Notes: a model not told the origin generated them from the letters alone. A stretch of 64,000 bases of DNA from Burkholderiales bacterium (GCA_020697255.1 JAJFBE010000004.1:168662-232661), one strand, 5' to 3'. Shown: positions 44,410-54,072, counted from the first letter of the stretch. Made by a program: numbers and translations.

Positions 44410-44991
44410 TTAAAATTTACGACAAGATTTTTTATAAAATACTAATTTATACCCACACATTAACCATAAGACCGGGTCAATCAAATAATCCCATAAATTG
44501 GCTGAATTTTGTAATTTAACTAAAAATGCAATCAAAGCAACAAGCCAAATCAAAGCAAAAGCGTAATTTACCCGCAAAAACAATATGCAAAGTAAGAATA
44601 TAACCACTAGAAAGCCACGTGGTAAATACCCAAAACCATAAATATCCAGTGGAAATATATCCAAAACAGATAAATACAATACCAAACCTATTAGTACAAT
44701 TACCAGACAGAACTTGCGGTTAAATAAATCTATGGGTAATTTAGTAAAATAAATAAATGCCCAGAATAGCAAAAATAGCAAACCACTTATGCTCAGATCA
44801 CCAATAACTCCACGAACTACATTAACTACAGTCATAGTATGATAAATCGGAATAAATAGCACAAATATAGAAAAAAGTATCATTAATACAAGCTGAGCAA
44901 TTTTGTTTTTGACAATTAAATTTAAAGGCACAGTAAAAATCAGTAGTAAAAATGCTAAATTTGCTGCATTTGCAATAAGATATGCCATCAT
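44410..44991 (-). CDS. Hypothetical polytopic membrane protein
   Basis: 193 residues almost entirely hydrophobic, with about six membrane segments (AYLIANAANLAFLLLIFTVPLNL; LVLMILFSIFVLFIPIYH; FCLVIVLIGLVLYLSVLDIFP and more). It overlaps the sialidase-like gene by 4 bp, so the two are translated together and may work as a pair at the inner membrane. I do not recognise the family. Confidence 0.7.
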   Translation of the reverse strand: MMAYLIANAANLAFLLLIFTVPLNLIVKNKIAQLVLMILFSIFVLFIPIYHTMTVVNVVRGVIGDLSISGLLFLLFWAFIYFTKLPIDLFNRKFCLVIVLIGLVLYLSVLDIFPLDIYGFGYLPRGFLVVIFLLCILFLRVNYAFALIWLVALIAFLVKLQNSANLWDYLIDPVLWLMCGYKLVFYKKSCRKF

Positions 44992-46124
44992 AATTTAGTC
45001 ACCTTGTCAAGCCAGGCTTCATTAAAGCGTATGTGCTTTATTTTTTCTCGCTCATCAGTATATAAAATGTCGATTAAGCCATCATGTACCTGAATTGATG
45101 GGTAAGAATATTCCTTCCCTAGTTTATTTTCTAAAACTGCGATATCTTTAAAGTGTAGGCCATCATCTGAGGCAGATAATACCAGCAACCCCCGGTCTGA
45201 TGGGTTACGTACCATTAATACTCGTTCTTTGCCTACTAAAGCGGCAGCAACAGAAGAATCACGGTTATGCAGATTGGTAGCCCTTGGTTCGCTCCAGGAA
45301 ACACCAGCATTGTGACTCAACTGCATATATAAAATTGTATCAGCATAACCCTTATTACGCGTAAATGAATATGCAATATCAGGCGTAAGAGTAACCAGAG
45401 CTGGCTGTAATAAGCCCTGCTTAGATGTCATTCTTACCTTCCCGATAAAGTTGCCCTTATCATCAAAACGGAGCAACTCCGGATATGTATATATCATTTC
45501 ATGATAGACCGGTAAATAAAAACCTCCGTCCTCTAAGGGGATAACTTTAGTGCGCACTAGGGTGCTAATATTTAATAGCGGGCTTAGGCTCAGTTTTTTT
45601 ACATTTTTCCAGTTAATGCCCTCATCGGTAGACTGGAGATGATCTATATTACTTGCCGACCAACCTCCAATTGCCCCAACTGAAACCACAAATAGATGTA
45701 AAACTCCATTTGCAGCGCTGTAAACAACAGGGTTTCCTACTTTATGAACGTGTTGCGCCAGCCCATCGGATAACATTTGTGGGGACACAACCACTTTAGC
45801 TTCCGTCCAATGATTTTGGGTAAATCTTGATGACCAAATTTTTACATCCGGCTTACCTTCATGGCTACCTGCAAACCAAAATGCCAAAAGATCCCCGTTA
45901 TTAAGGACAGTAAAAGCAGAGCTATGCGAAGATTTTAAAAAATATGGCTGAGGAATAATATATGATTCAAAAACCGGATAGCCCAGGCTATTTTGCTGTT
46001 TTAAATTATTTTCTAGTTTAAATTTTGGTTTTAAAACATGAAATGTTTTACTATAAATCAAGACTAATATAAAACATAAAACTAATGTATACAACAAATA
46101 GGTGGATTTTATCCTAATTTTCAT
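44988..46124 (-). CDS. BNR-repeat (sialidase-like) protein with N-terminal membrane anchor
   Basis: 378 residues. An N-terminal hydrophobic anchor (TYLLYTLVLCFILVLIYS) precedes a propeller-like domain with Asp-box-type turns: STDEGINWKN, SHNAGVSWSE and SASDDGLHFKD, plus SSHSSAFTVLNNGDLLAFWFAGSHEG as in exo-sialidase-like proteins. Family knowledge: these act as sialidases or glycan-binding proteins in the periplasm, but catalytic residues cannot be assigned here. It overlaps the mntA-like gene upstream and the membrane gene downstream by 4 bp each, so four genes form one unit. Confidence 0.78.
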   Translation of the reverse strand: MKIRIKSTYLLYTLVLCFILVLIYSKTFHVLKPKFKLENNLKQQNSLGYPVFESYIIPQPYFLKSSHSSAFTVLNNGDLLAFWFAGSHEGKPDVKIWSSRFTQNHWTEAKVVVSPQMLSDGLAQHVHKVGNPVVYSAANGVLHLFVVSVGAIGGWSASNIDHLQSTDEGINWKNVKKLSLSPLLNISTLVRTKVIPLEDGGFYLPVYHEMIYTYPELLRFDDKGNFIGKVRMTSKQGLLQPALVTLTPDIAYSFTRNKGYADTILYMQLSHNAGVSWSEPRATNLHNRDSSVAAALVGKERVLMVRNPSDRGLLVLSASDDGLHFKDIAVLENKLGKEYSYPSIQVHDGLIDILYTDEREKIKHIRFNEAWLDKVTKL

Positions 46125-46465
46125 AATTGTTTAGTACCACCCTGGTTCTCATTAGTAACACCACTTCGTTCATAAAATACTAACCCTACCCGTTTTATAT
46201 GTTCTTGCAGCCCTATATTATCAATATCCGCAAAAATAGATAAGTCGATCATATAAGGCAGTAACAGTTCATCTAACTCATCTAAAACATTCATTTGAAA
46301 ACTGTAGCTAAGCCCATCTCCCAGAATAGTTAAATCTATATCAGAACCTCTTTTGTAATTACCTTTGGCTCTTGAACCATATATAAGTACTTTTTCAATT
46401 TGATTGTACTTGCTAAATACACTACATATTTTGCTAACATCACTTTCAGATAAACCAAAATTCAT
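46121..46465 (-). CDS. mntA: MNT-domain nucleotidyltransferase, antitoxin of a HEPN/MNT pair
   Basis: 114 residues with the minimal nucleotidyltransferase motif G-S-x10-D-x-D: Gly30-Ser31 and Asp42/Asp44 in YGSRAKGNYKRGSDIDL. Family knowledge: MntA antitoxins add AMP to a tyrosine of the HEPN toxin and so silence it. It lies 8 bp after the HEPN gene, the usual toxin-first order. The stop codon overlaps the sialidase-like gene, which is an unusual downstream neighbour. Confidence 0.85.
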   Translation of the reverse strand: MNFGLSESDVSKICSVFSKYNQIEKVLIYGSRAKGNYKRGSDIDLTILGDGLSYSFQMNVLDELDELLLPYMIDLSIFADIDNIGLQEHIKRVGLVFYERSGVTNENQGGTKQL

Positions 46466-46473
46466 ATAAACTT

Positions 46474-46884
46474 TTATTCTTCATTATAAAACTTAGTAAA
46501 ATTTTTAGCAAATTCCTCGAACTGTGGATAATATTTTTTTAAAATATCTGTCAATATTGCTTCAGCTAAACCTTGATTGTAGGCATGTGATGTTAAATTA
46601 CGAGACTTAATCATCTCCATCCATATTTCACCATTTTCTAATAAACCGCGTTTAAAAGCTTCCCTGGTAGTATCTTTTGAACCGATTAAACCAGTATGCC
46701 CGTATTCTTCAAGATAATCTTTTAATACATTCCAGGACAATTCATGAGTATATTCAAACCCTTGTATAACACCCTGCTGTTCAAGTTTAGTTAACGCCCT
46801 TGAATTAGCTAGACAAGCAGCTTCCCCAAGTTCCTGATATGCTTTTATAAAATTACTAAACCGTTGCTTCCAACGAATATCCAT
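46474..46884 (-). CDS. hepT: HEPN-domain toxin (HepT / HI0074 family)
   Basis: 136 residues from the ATG at 46884, with AGGAG 7 nt upstream (the frame opens at 46917). All-helical, with R-x4-H-x-Y in SRNLTSHAY (Arg95, His100, Tyr102), the RNase motif of HEPN toxins and the tyrosine modified by MntA. Older annotations call this family nucleotidyltransferase substrate-binding protein. In the published type VII pairs HepT is an RNase. Confidence 0.85.
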   Translation of the reverse strand: MDIRWKQRFSNFIKAYQELGEAACLANSRALTKLEQQGVIQGFEYTHELSWNVLKDYLEEYGHTGLIGSKDTTREAFKRGLLENGEIWMEMIKSRNLTSHAYNQGLAEAILTDILKKYYPQFEEFAKNFTKFYNEE

Positions 46885-47218
46885 AACCGCTCCTTTACAT
46901 GAGCATAATATTACCACACAATTTTTACAATGAGTATTGACTATTTTTTTTAATTTATGTAATAATTATCAACCTGGGATAAGTATAACTGGTATAGATG
47001 TATTTATTTACAGAAACTGCATAAAATTTATAGTGCAGCATTTGTAAATAAGCACATAACATGATTATTGATCATAAGGAGCAATCTTTATATCATTATT
47101 TCATATGGTATCAATTAAAAATACTTGTCATAACATAAATGATTAACTTTACAAAAAGTTAATATTTTGATATGGAGTACTTTAAGATTGCTATTGCGCT
47201 TAATTCAAATTTAAATAA
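46885..47218. other. Intergenic region between hepT and a broken secreted gene
   Basis: No intact gene is seen. On the plus strand TTGACT (46937-46942) and TAATAA (46960-46965) are spaced 17 bp, a plausible promoter for the pseudogene. AAGGAG (47079-47084) has no usable start codon after it, so the original 5' end may have been lost here. Confidence 0.4.
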
Positions 47219-47902
47219 ATTATTGCTTCATCTTTTGCATGCATAAACTTTACCTGGGCAGACCATAATAATGAGCCTAATGCACAAAATACTTATGCAC
47301 CTGCAACGGCTGATATTGGTCAGTTTGATGCACAAAAATTTATAAATTCAGATAATATGTATGCTTATATTACTGCTGGTCCCATCCAGGCAAAACCACT
47401 ACTAAGATTGTTTGCTATTGAAAGACTATCAGTTTCATCTTTTGATTATGATAATTGTGGACCAGAAGATAAAGTGCATGGTGGTAAACAGCTCTCTTGT
47501 TCGGCATTTGACAATTTTAACCTTAATGAAGCAAATTTATTTGTAAAACAATATGATGGTGGTGATAGAACTTATTTTAACAGATTCTATAAAATGATAG
47601 GTTTTATGCATCTCTCCAAACCCTAGGTAGGCGTTACAAATATGGAAGCATACAATATTGGAGTTTATCCGGTACAAGATGTCCTAGATAAAATACAAAA
47701 ACCTGAAAGTGACGGAGGATGTGGTTTGGCAGATCAGCACTTAACTAATCTATCGATTAATTTGCCAGTTTCTAATAATCACAGCATTCAGTATGTAATT
47801 ACAACTCAAGACAGCAATGGTCAATGTAATCAATCTTTATTTGATACATATAGAAAGAACTTCAAGTGTGATGCCATGCAGAATGTGGATTGTTATTTGT
47901 AA
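47219..47902 (+). pseudogene. Broken secreted-protein gene with one in-frame amber codon
   Basis: A single frame runs from 47219 to 47902 with only one interruption, TAG at 47624-47626; on either side are FTWADHNNEPNAQNTYAP...MIGFMHLSKP and VGVTNMEAYNIGVYPVQDVL...CDAMQNVDCYL. The cysteine-rich content and F-x-W start fit the secreted proteins of this window. No start codon with a signal peptide is visible before 47219, so the 5' end is also gone. A good terminator follows. It could be read as two ORFs (from 47357 and 47642), but frame continuity argues for one broken gene. Confidence 0.7.
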
Positions 47903-47925
47903 AAAACACTCTAAATTTCTGTAAG

Positions 47926-47957
47926 AAAGGATGAGCTTCTCTCATCCTTTTTTATTA
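47926..47957 (+). terminator. Rho-independent terminator after the broken secreted gene
   Basis: Arms AAAGGATGAG and CTCATCCTTT around CTTCT, followed by TTTATTATTTTT. Confidence 0.85.
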
Positions 47958-48005
47958 TTTTTACAGATATTTAACTACTAAAACAATAGTTGTACAATGA
48001 TACCT

Positions 48006-49019
48006 TTAATTTTGTCTTTCTTGGAAGGTATAGGCTTGTTCTACTAAGTTAATTACATTATAGGCTTCTTCAAGTCTAAAGCGCTGTGGATTAATTACTA
48101 TCTGACGGTATAATTCCGGATGATAAGGAGAGGCTCCCTGCACATCTACATTTACTCTTTGCTGATTATTAACTTCATCTTTAATTGAATTAAACCGTTT
48201 TAGGTCAGCTTCGCTCCCAAGCTCTATAGTGGTTATCTCATCTAATGACTTACCACCTAATTTAACAAAGCCTTTGTCTGTCATTACGGATAATGAACAT
48301 TCCAAGTTTTTAGGTTCTGAAGCAATACTTACCTCAAAAGAACCACCAAATGTCTCAAAATCTAGTAAACCATATACCGTGTCACTAACATTTGTTTGCC
48401 TAAATTTAGTATTAAAAAAGCTGGCATGGCTAACGTGTGGCATGCCCACTAAAAATTGCAAGATATCCAAATAATGAATGCCAAATTCACGAAGTATCCC
48501 GCCTCCTGTTTCCTGAGTACCACGCCAACCAGAAAAATACCCCAAAGGTCTTTGCCAACGCTGTACCAATGATACTGAGCGCACCTCACCTAGTAAACCG
48601 GATTCAAGAGCTTTTTTGACAATCATAACCGCTGGATTCAACCGCACCTGCAAAATTGAAAATATCGCAACCTTCTGCTTCTTTGCAAAAGAGTTTAAAT
48701 CCTTCAGCTCATGCGCAAAAAAAGTGGCCGGTTTCTCTACAATAACATGCTTTTTATTAGACATAGCTGTCATAGCTTGCTTATAATGTAGATTACTTGG
48801 AGTAAGAATTACGACACAATTAACCTCCGGATCAAAGTATACCTCATCTTCAGAATTATATGCCTTAACATTCAATTCTTTAGTATATTTGGTTTGTAAT
48901 TCATTAATCGGGTCATATAGCCCTACTAACTTAAAATGTTCTAAATTATTCTGTATAGCTGCTAAGTGCCTACTAAAAATTGCACCACAGCCAAGAATCG
49001 CCACATTATACCTCGTCAT
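48006..49019 (-). CDS. Gfo/Idh/MocA-family oxidoreductase
   Basis: 337 residues. A Rossmann start (NVAILGCGAIFSRHLAAIQ) and the family motif EKPATFF precede the C-terminal Gfo/Idh domain (GGGILREFGIHYLDILQFLVG). These use NAD(P) on sugars or nucleotide sugars. I start at the ATG at 49019, which has AAGGA 9 nt away; a TTG at 49028 overlapping yhbY is less likely. The substrate is open; a nucleotide sugar is possible given the polysaccharide genes nearby. Confidence 0.88.
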   Translation of the reverse strand: MTRYNVAILGCGAIFSRHLAAIQNNLEHFKLVGLYDPINELQTKYTKELNVKAYNSEDEVYFDPEVNCVVILTPSNLHYKQAMTAMSNKKHVIVEKPATFFAHELKDLNSFAKKQKVAIFSILQVRLNPAVMIVKKALESGLLGEVRSVSLVQRWQRPLGYFSGWRGTQETGGGILREFGIHYLDILQFLVGMPHVSHASFFNTKFRQTNVSDTVYGLLDFETFGGSFEVSIASEPKNLECSLSVMTDKGFVKLGGKSLDEITTIELGSEADLKRFNSIKDEVNNQQRVNVDVQGASPYHPELYRQIVINPQRFRLEEAYNVINLVEQAYTFQERQN

Positions 49020-49024
49020 GTCTA

Positions 49025-49321
49025 TCAATCCTTAGGTAATACTATTTTACCCTCTTTATTTGGGCAATACAAAACCAATAATTTACCAATATGCTGCACT
49101 AAGGCCGCACCGGTTTTGCTGCATAATTCATCAATCATCCTAATGCGTAGCTTACGATCATCGCCAAGTACCCGAATTTTAATTAATTCATGGGCATTTA
49201 AATTAGTAATAACTTCTTTTATAACTGCATCAGTGACACCTTTGTCTCCGATCATTACTACCGGGTTTAAACTATGTGCTAAACCTTTCAGGAATTGCCG
49301 TTGCTTTACACTTAGCTCCAT
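49025..49321 (-). CDS. yhbY: CRM-domain RNA-binding protein YhbY
   Basis: 98 residues consisting of one CRS1/YhbY domain: LKGLAHSLNPVVMIGDKGVTDAVI, HELIKIRVLGDD, and LVQHIGKLLVLY. It binds pre-50S ribosomal particles. It follows pgi with no gap. Confidence 0.93.
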   Translation of the reverse strand: MELSVKQRQFLKGLAHSLNPVVMIGDKGVTDAVIKEVITNLNAHELIKIRVLGDDRKLRIRMIDELCSKTGAALVQHIGKLLVLYCPNKEGKIVLPKD

Positions 49322-49322
49322 A

Positions 49323-50954
49323 TTATCTACATCTCTTATATAAATTAATTAAATTATTTGTTGAATCATCATGAGTAGATATTTGATTACTATTAATATC
49401 CGTTAAAATAGTTTTAGCTAACTGCTTACCTAGCTCTACACCCCACTGGTCAAAGGAATTAATACCCCATATGACACCCTGCACAAAAGTTTTATGTTCA
49501 TACAAAGCAATTAGCATACCCAGATAGTACGGAGATATCTCAGGCAATAATAACATATTACTCGGCCGATTACCATGAAATACTTTATGTTTTGCCAGAT
49601 TATAGGCTGTAGCTTCACTACTACCGGCGAATAATAGTTCGGATCTAGCCTGGGCATAAGTCTTACCGCACATAAATGCCTCAGCCTGGGCAAATGCATT
49701 CGATACTAAAATATCCTGATGCTCCTGATTGCTAAACTTATCCGATAACCCCAAAATAATATCCATAGGATAAATACCAGTACCCTGGTGCAACAATTGA
49801 TAATACGCATGCTGCGCATTTATACCGCTATCTCCCCAAATCACCGGAGCTGTCTTATATTCTAACGGTTCGCCATTTTTATCTACACTTTTCCCATTGC
49901 TTTCCATTTCAAGCTGCTGAATATATGCCGGAAACCTACTTAGTCTTGTATTATAAGGGGAAATTACTTGAGTAGAATAGTCATAAAAATTAACATACCA
50001 AATTCCAATTAAAGCTAAAATAACCGGTAAATTCTGCCTAAAGTCATGGGTATTTGCGAAATGCTCATCCATCGCCCTGGCGCCGGATAAAAGCTTAGAA
50101 AAATTTTCAAAACCTATATATAACGCAACCGGTAGCCCAATTGCTGACCAAATACTGTAGCGACCACCAACAAAATCCCAAAACCTGAACATATTGTCAA
50201 CAGCAATACCAAATTCACTAACAGCTTTGACATTAGTAGAGACTGCAACAAAATGTTGTTTAATTGCGGCTAAATTATTATTTGTTTTCTCCAAAAACCA
50301 GTTACGAACTGTATGTGCATTAGTCATGGTTTCTTGGGTTGTAAATGTTTTAGAAGCGATAATAAATAATGTAGTTTCCGGATTTAGGTGAGATAAAATA
50401 TCAAAAACCTGATAACCATCAACACTAGAAATAAAATGTATATTCAGCTTGCTTTTGCAATATGGTTTTAAAGCATCAGAAACTAATACAGGCCCAAGAT
50501 CGGAACCGCCAATACCAATATTTACTATATCTGTAATAGGTTGGTTTGAATACCCCAAATGATTACCATTGTGTAGTTTATCGCTAAATTGCCTAATTTG
50601 ATCCAAAACCTGTTGTATTTCAACGGATACGTTACAATCGTCTACTATAATGGGTTTTCCATTAGCACGTAGTGCGGTATGAAGTACTGCGCGGCTTTCA
50701 GTATTATTTATTTTATTCCCGCGAAACATCGCTACTATCTGTTCTGCCAAGCCCTGCTCCTTGGCTAAGTCAATTAGCTTAGTAAGTGTTTCCTCAGTGA
50801 TATTATTTTTTGAAAAATCAAACACTAATTTTTCCAGACTTAAATGTAGGTTGCTAAACCTGCTATTATCTAAGGCAAATAAATCCAGTAATGTTTTATT
50901 CTTGATAGATTTATAATGAAGACTTAAATCTTTATATGCTTTTGTATGTAACAA
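49323..50954 (-). CDS. pgi: Glucose-6-phosphate isomerase
   Basis: 543 residues with the family signatures IGIGGSDLGPVLVSDAL, ASKTFTTQETMTNA, the motif GRYSIWSAIGLP, and a C-terminal FDQWGVELGKQLA. It interconverts glucose-6-phosphate and fructose-6-phosphate. It starts at TTG (50954) after GAAAGAA. A TAG-free gap of 32 bp separates it from the outer-membrane protein gene. Confidence 0.97.
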   Translation of the reverse strand: MLHTKAYKDLSLHYKSIKNKTLLDLFALDNSRFSNLHLSLEKLVFDFSKNNITEETLTKLIDLAKEQGLAEQIVAMFRGNKINNTESRAVLHTALRANGKPIIVDDCNVSVEIQQVLDQIRQFSDKLHNGNHLGYSNQPITDIVNIGIGGSDLGPVLVSDALKPYCKSKLNIHFISSVDGYQVFDILSHLNPETTLFIIASKTFTTQETMTNAHTVRNWFLEKTNNNLAAIKQHFVAVSTNVKAVSEFGIAVDNMFRFWDFVGGRYSIWSAIGLPVALYIGFENFSKLLSGARAMDEHFANTHDFRQNLPVILALIGIWYVNFYDYSTQVISPYNTRLSRFPAYIQQLEMESNGKSVDKNGEPLEYKTAPVIWGDSGINAQHAYYQLLHQGTGIYPMDIILGLSDKFSNQEHQDILVSNAFAQAEAFMCGKTYAQARSELLFAGSSEATAYNLAKHKVFHGNRPSNMLLLPEISPYYLGMLIALYEHKTFVQGVIWGINSFDQWGVELGKQLAKTILTDINSNQISTHDDSTNNLINLYKRCR

Positions 50955-50986
50955 TTTAATTCTTTCTGAAATATTGAATACAATAA

Positions 50987-52597
50987 CTAATAATTTACAC
51001 CTACGCTTACTAATCCACCAAGCGTATTTTGCTGTAACGCATAATTAATCCCAGCACTTGGGTTATACGTTGTTCCAGTGGGCGTGATTATATCATAAAA
51101 GCCACTTATTCCCAGCATCACGTTCTTCGCTATATTGTATTTAGTTCCCAGGCTGGTAGTTGAGCGCCAACTATCGACATTGGTCGTAGACCTATCATTT
51201 AGTTCAGCAAATAGCTGATCAGCATAAATAAACCATTTTTTAGTCGGCGCATACTCAAATCTGGCACCTGCACCGTATTGTAAATATAAATCATGCTGTA
51301 AAATATATGATAAGCTGCTACTTGTCTTTATATTATATGAATTAATATTAACATCCATTGCACCATTGAAATACGGGATTACCTGCATATGCACATCCGG
51401 GAAAGTAACAGCATACCCCAAGTTAAACCCTACGCTGCCCGGAAATCCGGCATAAGTGGGTGTAATAGTAAAAGTTAATCCTGGCGGTACGTTAGCCTGG
51501 TTTATAGCGGTAATTAACCCACCGTTTAACTGTAACCAAATATTAGATGAAAATAGATGAGTAAAATCTATACTTAAAGTATTTAGACTACTATTTATTG
51601 TTGGTAAGCCGCCACCGGAATACGAATTAGTTGAGTGTAAGAAACCATAATTTATATTATAGCTATTGTCAAAGTGAGCTAACTGCATATCAAAAAAGTT
51701 TTCATAGTTATCAAACGAGTTTCCATATTTGCTGTTATAGAGATATGCAAAAGAAATTATTCCGCCATAGGAAGTTTGATTTGTATTGCGATAAATTAAG
51801 CTGGCAGTATCAGCACCAATATTATTCACTGTATCTAGTTGATTAAGGGTACCTCTCAGGCCAATCTGGAATACATCAGTAACATTATATCTTATACCTA
51901 GAGTAGAAATATAATTCATTGCACTTTGGTTTACTACCGGCGTACCCTGACTATCTAAGTACCCGACCATCTGATCAAAAAACACGCTTAAATCCGGGGT
52001 GATGGCATATTCAATACGGGCACCGCCACCATACAAAATATAATAGCTATCAGCAAACCCGTCATAGGTAAAAGAAGAACCATTATAGTTTAATATGGCG
52101 CCACTCGTTAGATAAGGAATCACCTGCAGTCCAAGTTCGCTCCAATTAAATGAATAACCAGCCTTACCGGTCAGGCTCCCGGGTATGCCAAAACTTCTGG
52201 TACTACCGCCAAAACTAAAATCACTATTACCGCTTTGATTTGCACTAAATAGAAAGCCGCCATCAACTGCCAGCCAAACATTACTATCAAACAACTGCTC
52301 TAAGTGAACATTTATTGAACTGGCATTGGTTGTATAATTGGTGCTACTAAAATTTGGATTATAAGCATTCATAGTAGTATAGCCATATCCTATACTAATC
52401 TGGTTATCTAAGTTTTGAAAAAGTAGATTTTCCGGATTGCTATTATCTTCACTAGTGTTATCTGAACTAGCCGTATCTGAATTAGTTTTTTTTGAATTAG
52501 ATTTATTTGTATTAGTTGTATCAGTAATTGCATAAGCAAAAGTATTGAGAACCATTAGTAAAAAAGTATACAATAAATATTTAATCACCAACTGCAT
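50987..52597 (-). CDS. Outer-membrane protein with duplicated beta-barrel domain
   Basis: 536 residues. A signal peptide (KYLLYTFLLMVLNTFAYA) and a Ser/Thr/Asn-rich linker precede two homologous halves of about 240 residues. Each has Y-x(2)-T/H...NVWLAVDGGFL / NIWLQLNGGLI, PGSLTGKAGYSF / PGSVGFNLGYAV, LQVIPYLTSGAIL / MQVIPYFNGAMDV, and YGGGARIEYA / YGAGARFEYA. Alternating strands and a terminal aromatic (VGVNY) point to beta-barrels in the outer membrane. The start follows directly on the lipoprotein stop, so the two are co-translated. I cannot name the function. Confidence 0.8.
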   Translation of the reverse strand: MQLVIKYLLYTFLLMVLNTFAYAITDTTNTNKSNSKKTNSDTASSDNTSEDNSNPENLLFQNLDNQISIGYGYTTMNAYNPNFSSTNYTTNASSINVHLEQLFDSNVWLAVDGGFLFSANQSGNSDFSFGGSTRSFGIPGSLTGKAGYSFNWSELGLQVIPYLTSGAILNYNGSSFTYDGFADSYYILYGGGARIEYAITPDLSVFFDQMVGYLDSQGTPVVNQSAMNYISTLGIRYNVTDVFQIGLRGTLNQLDTVNNIGADTASLIYRNTNQTSYGGIISFAYLYNSKYGNSFDNYENFFDMQLAHFDNSYNINYGFLHSTNSYSGGGLPTINSSLNTLSIDFTHLFSSNIWLQLNGGLITAINQANVPPGLTFTITPTYAGFPGSVGFNLGYAVTFPDVHMQVIPYFNGAMDVNINSYNIKTSSSLSYILQHDLYLQYGAGARFEYAPTKKWFIYADQLFAELNDRSTTNVDSWRSTTSLGTKYNIAKNVMLGISGFYDIITPTGTTYNPSAGINYALQQNTLGGLVSVGVNY

Positions 52598-53836
52598 TTA
52601 TTGCATGCCCACGCTATACAAATGTCTATTTGTAACTGCAATTGTACTGCCATCAGTTGCTGCAGTAGTATAATTAATCCCTGGTTCCGTAACTGATGCG
52701 CTAGTCCATTTTGTATTTACTTTACTGCCTACTGTAGCCAAAAGATAAAGATTGCTATCCAAACCGCCAACAAAAAGGTTGTTATTGCTATCAGCATATA
52801 ATGTCGTTAACCCCCCGGCTATACGAGGTGGCACATCTCCGGTAAATGCATTGCCATTTAATCTGCTAAAAGATAGCGGAACTTGGTTTTTATCGGCAGC
52901 AATTCTCCATATCTCACCCCTTTGGGTAAGAAAATAGAAATAACTATTCGAGTTTATTCCTGTATATGAGATTGCAATTATAGGTGAGCCGGTAGCGTAA
53001 GAAGTTAGGGCTTGAGAATTTAGCGTTAGGCTTTTACATCCGCCTCTGGCTATACCACTGAGTCCATAAATCAGTAATTCCCCGTTGTTAGTACCAATGG
53101 CCAAATAGTTACCGGGAAGGTTTCCTCCGGTAATCGTGAAAGGATATAGCGTTGTTGCGCTAGTAGACTGAGCTGATGCGTTACATGCAGACGGAGTAGC
53201 AACATAAATGGGGTCTGTAGTATTACCAGGTAGTGCTTTAATAGCTAAAAGCCCACCCCCTGTACTAGTACTGGTTCCCATAAATACACCGCCATTGCTT
53301 CCTGCGATTGCCTGAGGTTTGGAAGTAGGGATTACTCCATTAAATACGTAGGGAATCCAAGTAGAATTTGTTACAGCAGCACTACCATTAGTTGTTAAAG
53401 AAGAAAGTACATTTACCATCGTTCCGCCGGCAGGGTCTCCTGTAGTGTTTGCTTCGGTGTTAACCGGCATGTTTGATATAATTAGAACTCGCGGAACGGA
53501 TGCAAAATGATGTACAATAACACCCTCTAAATCAGACTCATAAATACCATTTGCAACTTTAATTTTTAGCGATTGACCCGCACTTTCGGGTAATGCCAGA
53601 TTTGTTACCATACCATGCTCATCAACTGAAATAAACACATTACTATTTGCTGCAGCCCCCCTTTCGGGCAGCGTGTATCCTGGAGGTGCAGTTTGCTCAG
53701 TAATAACCGGGCTCGGTGCTGATGCTGGCGGTGAGGAGGAAGAAGATTCTCCTCCACCACCAACACAAGATGCCAGAGATAAACTTACTAAAACTAACAA
53801 AGCCTGGAATAACCCGGATATTCTCTTTGAACTCAT
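52598..53836 (-). CDS. Poly-Gly lipoprotein of unknown function (paralogue A)
   Basis: 412 residues from the ATG at 53836. Lipobox LASC (Cys24) and VGGGGESSSSSPPAS as a flexible linker are followed by about 370 residues with repeated G-[GV]-x-[FY]-[MV]-G and N-N-G-E-L-L-I-Y-G turns, compatible with a beta-propeller. Paralogue B at 54073-55284 aligns throughout (PGYTLPERGAAANSNVFIS / SGYVLPTSTALGSSNVYIS). The stop codon TAA abuts the ATG of the double-barrel protein, implying a functional link at the outer membrane. Function unknown. Confidence 0.78.
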   Translation of the reverse strand: MSSKRISGLFQALLVLVSLSLASCVGGGGESSSSSPPASAPSPVITEQTAPPGYTLPERGAAANSNVFISVDEHGMVTNLALPESAGQSLKIKVANGIYESDLEGVIVHHFASVPRVLIISNMPVNTEANTTGDPAGGTMVNVLSSLTTNGSAAVTNSTWIPYVFNGVIPTSKPQAIAGSNGGVFMGTSTSTGGGLLAIKALPGNTTDPIYVATPSACNASAQSTSATTLYPFTITGGNLPGNYLAIGTNNGELLIYGLSGIARGGCKSLTLNSQALTSYATGSPIIAISYTGINSNSYFYFLTQRGEIWRIAADKNQVPLSFSRLNGNAFTGDVPPRIAGGLTTLYADSNNNLFVGGLDSNLYLLATVGSKVNTKWTSASVTEPGINYTTAATDGSTIAVTNRHLYSVGMQ

Positions 53837-54072
53837 GATAAATCCCAAAAATGTCGTGAAAAAACAAAATTAGTTAGCCTCCAGATGTGTTTAATCTGGA
53901 TAATAAATAATTTAGTTTATTTTCCTTAGAGCTTATTCAAGACCTGAACAAGCTTTTGTACATTTTGTCGGATTAAGAGAATATTATATCATATTCGACT
54001 GGTATTGCATCAAATTTGCAAATAGTACCGTGTATACATAGTTTACTTACTTTATAATATTCAATCTCACTG
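53837..54072. other. Intergenic region between the two poly-Gly lipoproteins
   Basis: It contains a small hairpin (TCCAGAT/ATCTGGA, about 53880-53900) and no gene. A promoter for the downstream lipoprotein/OMP pair probably lies here, but no strong box is seen. Confidence 0.3.
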
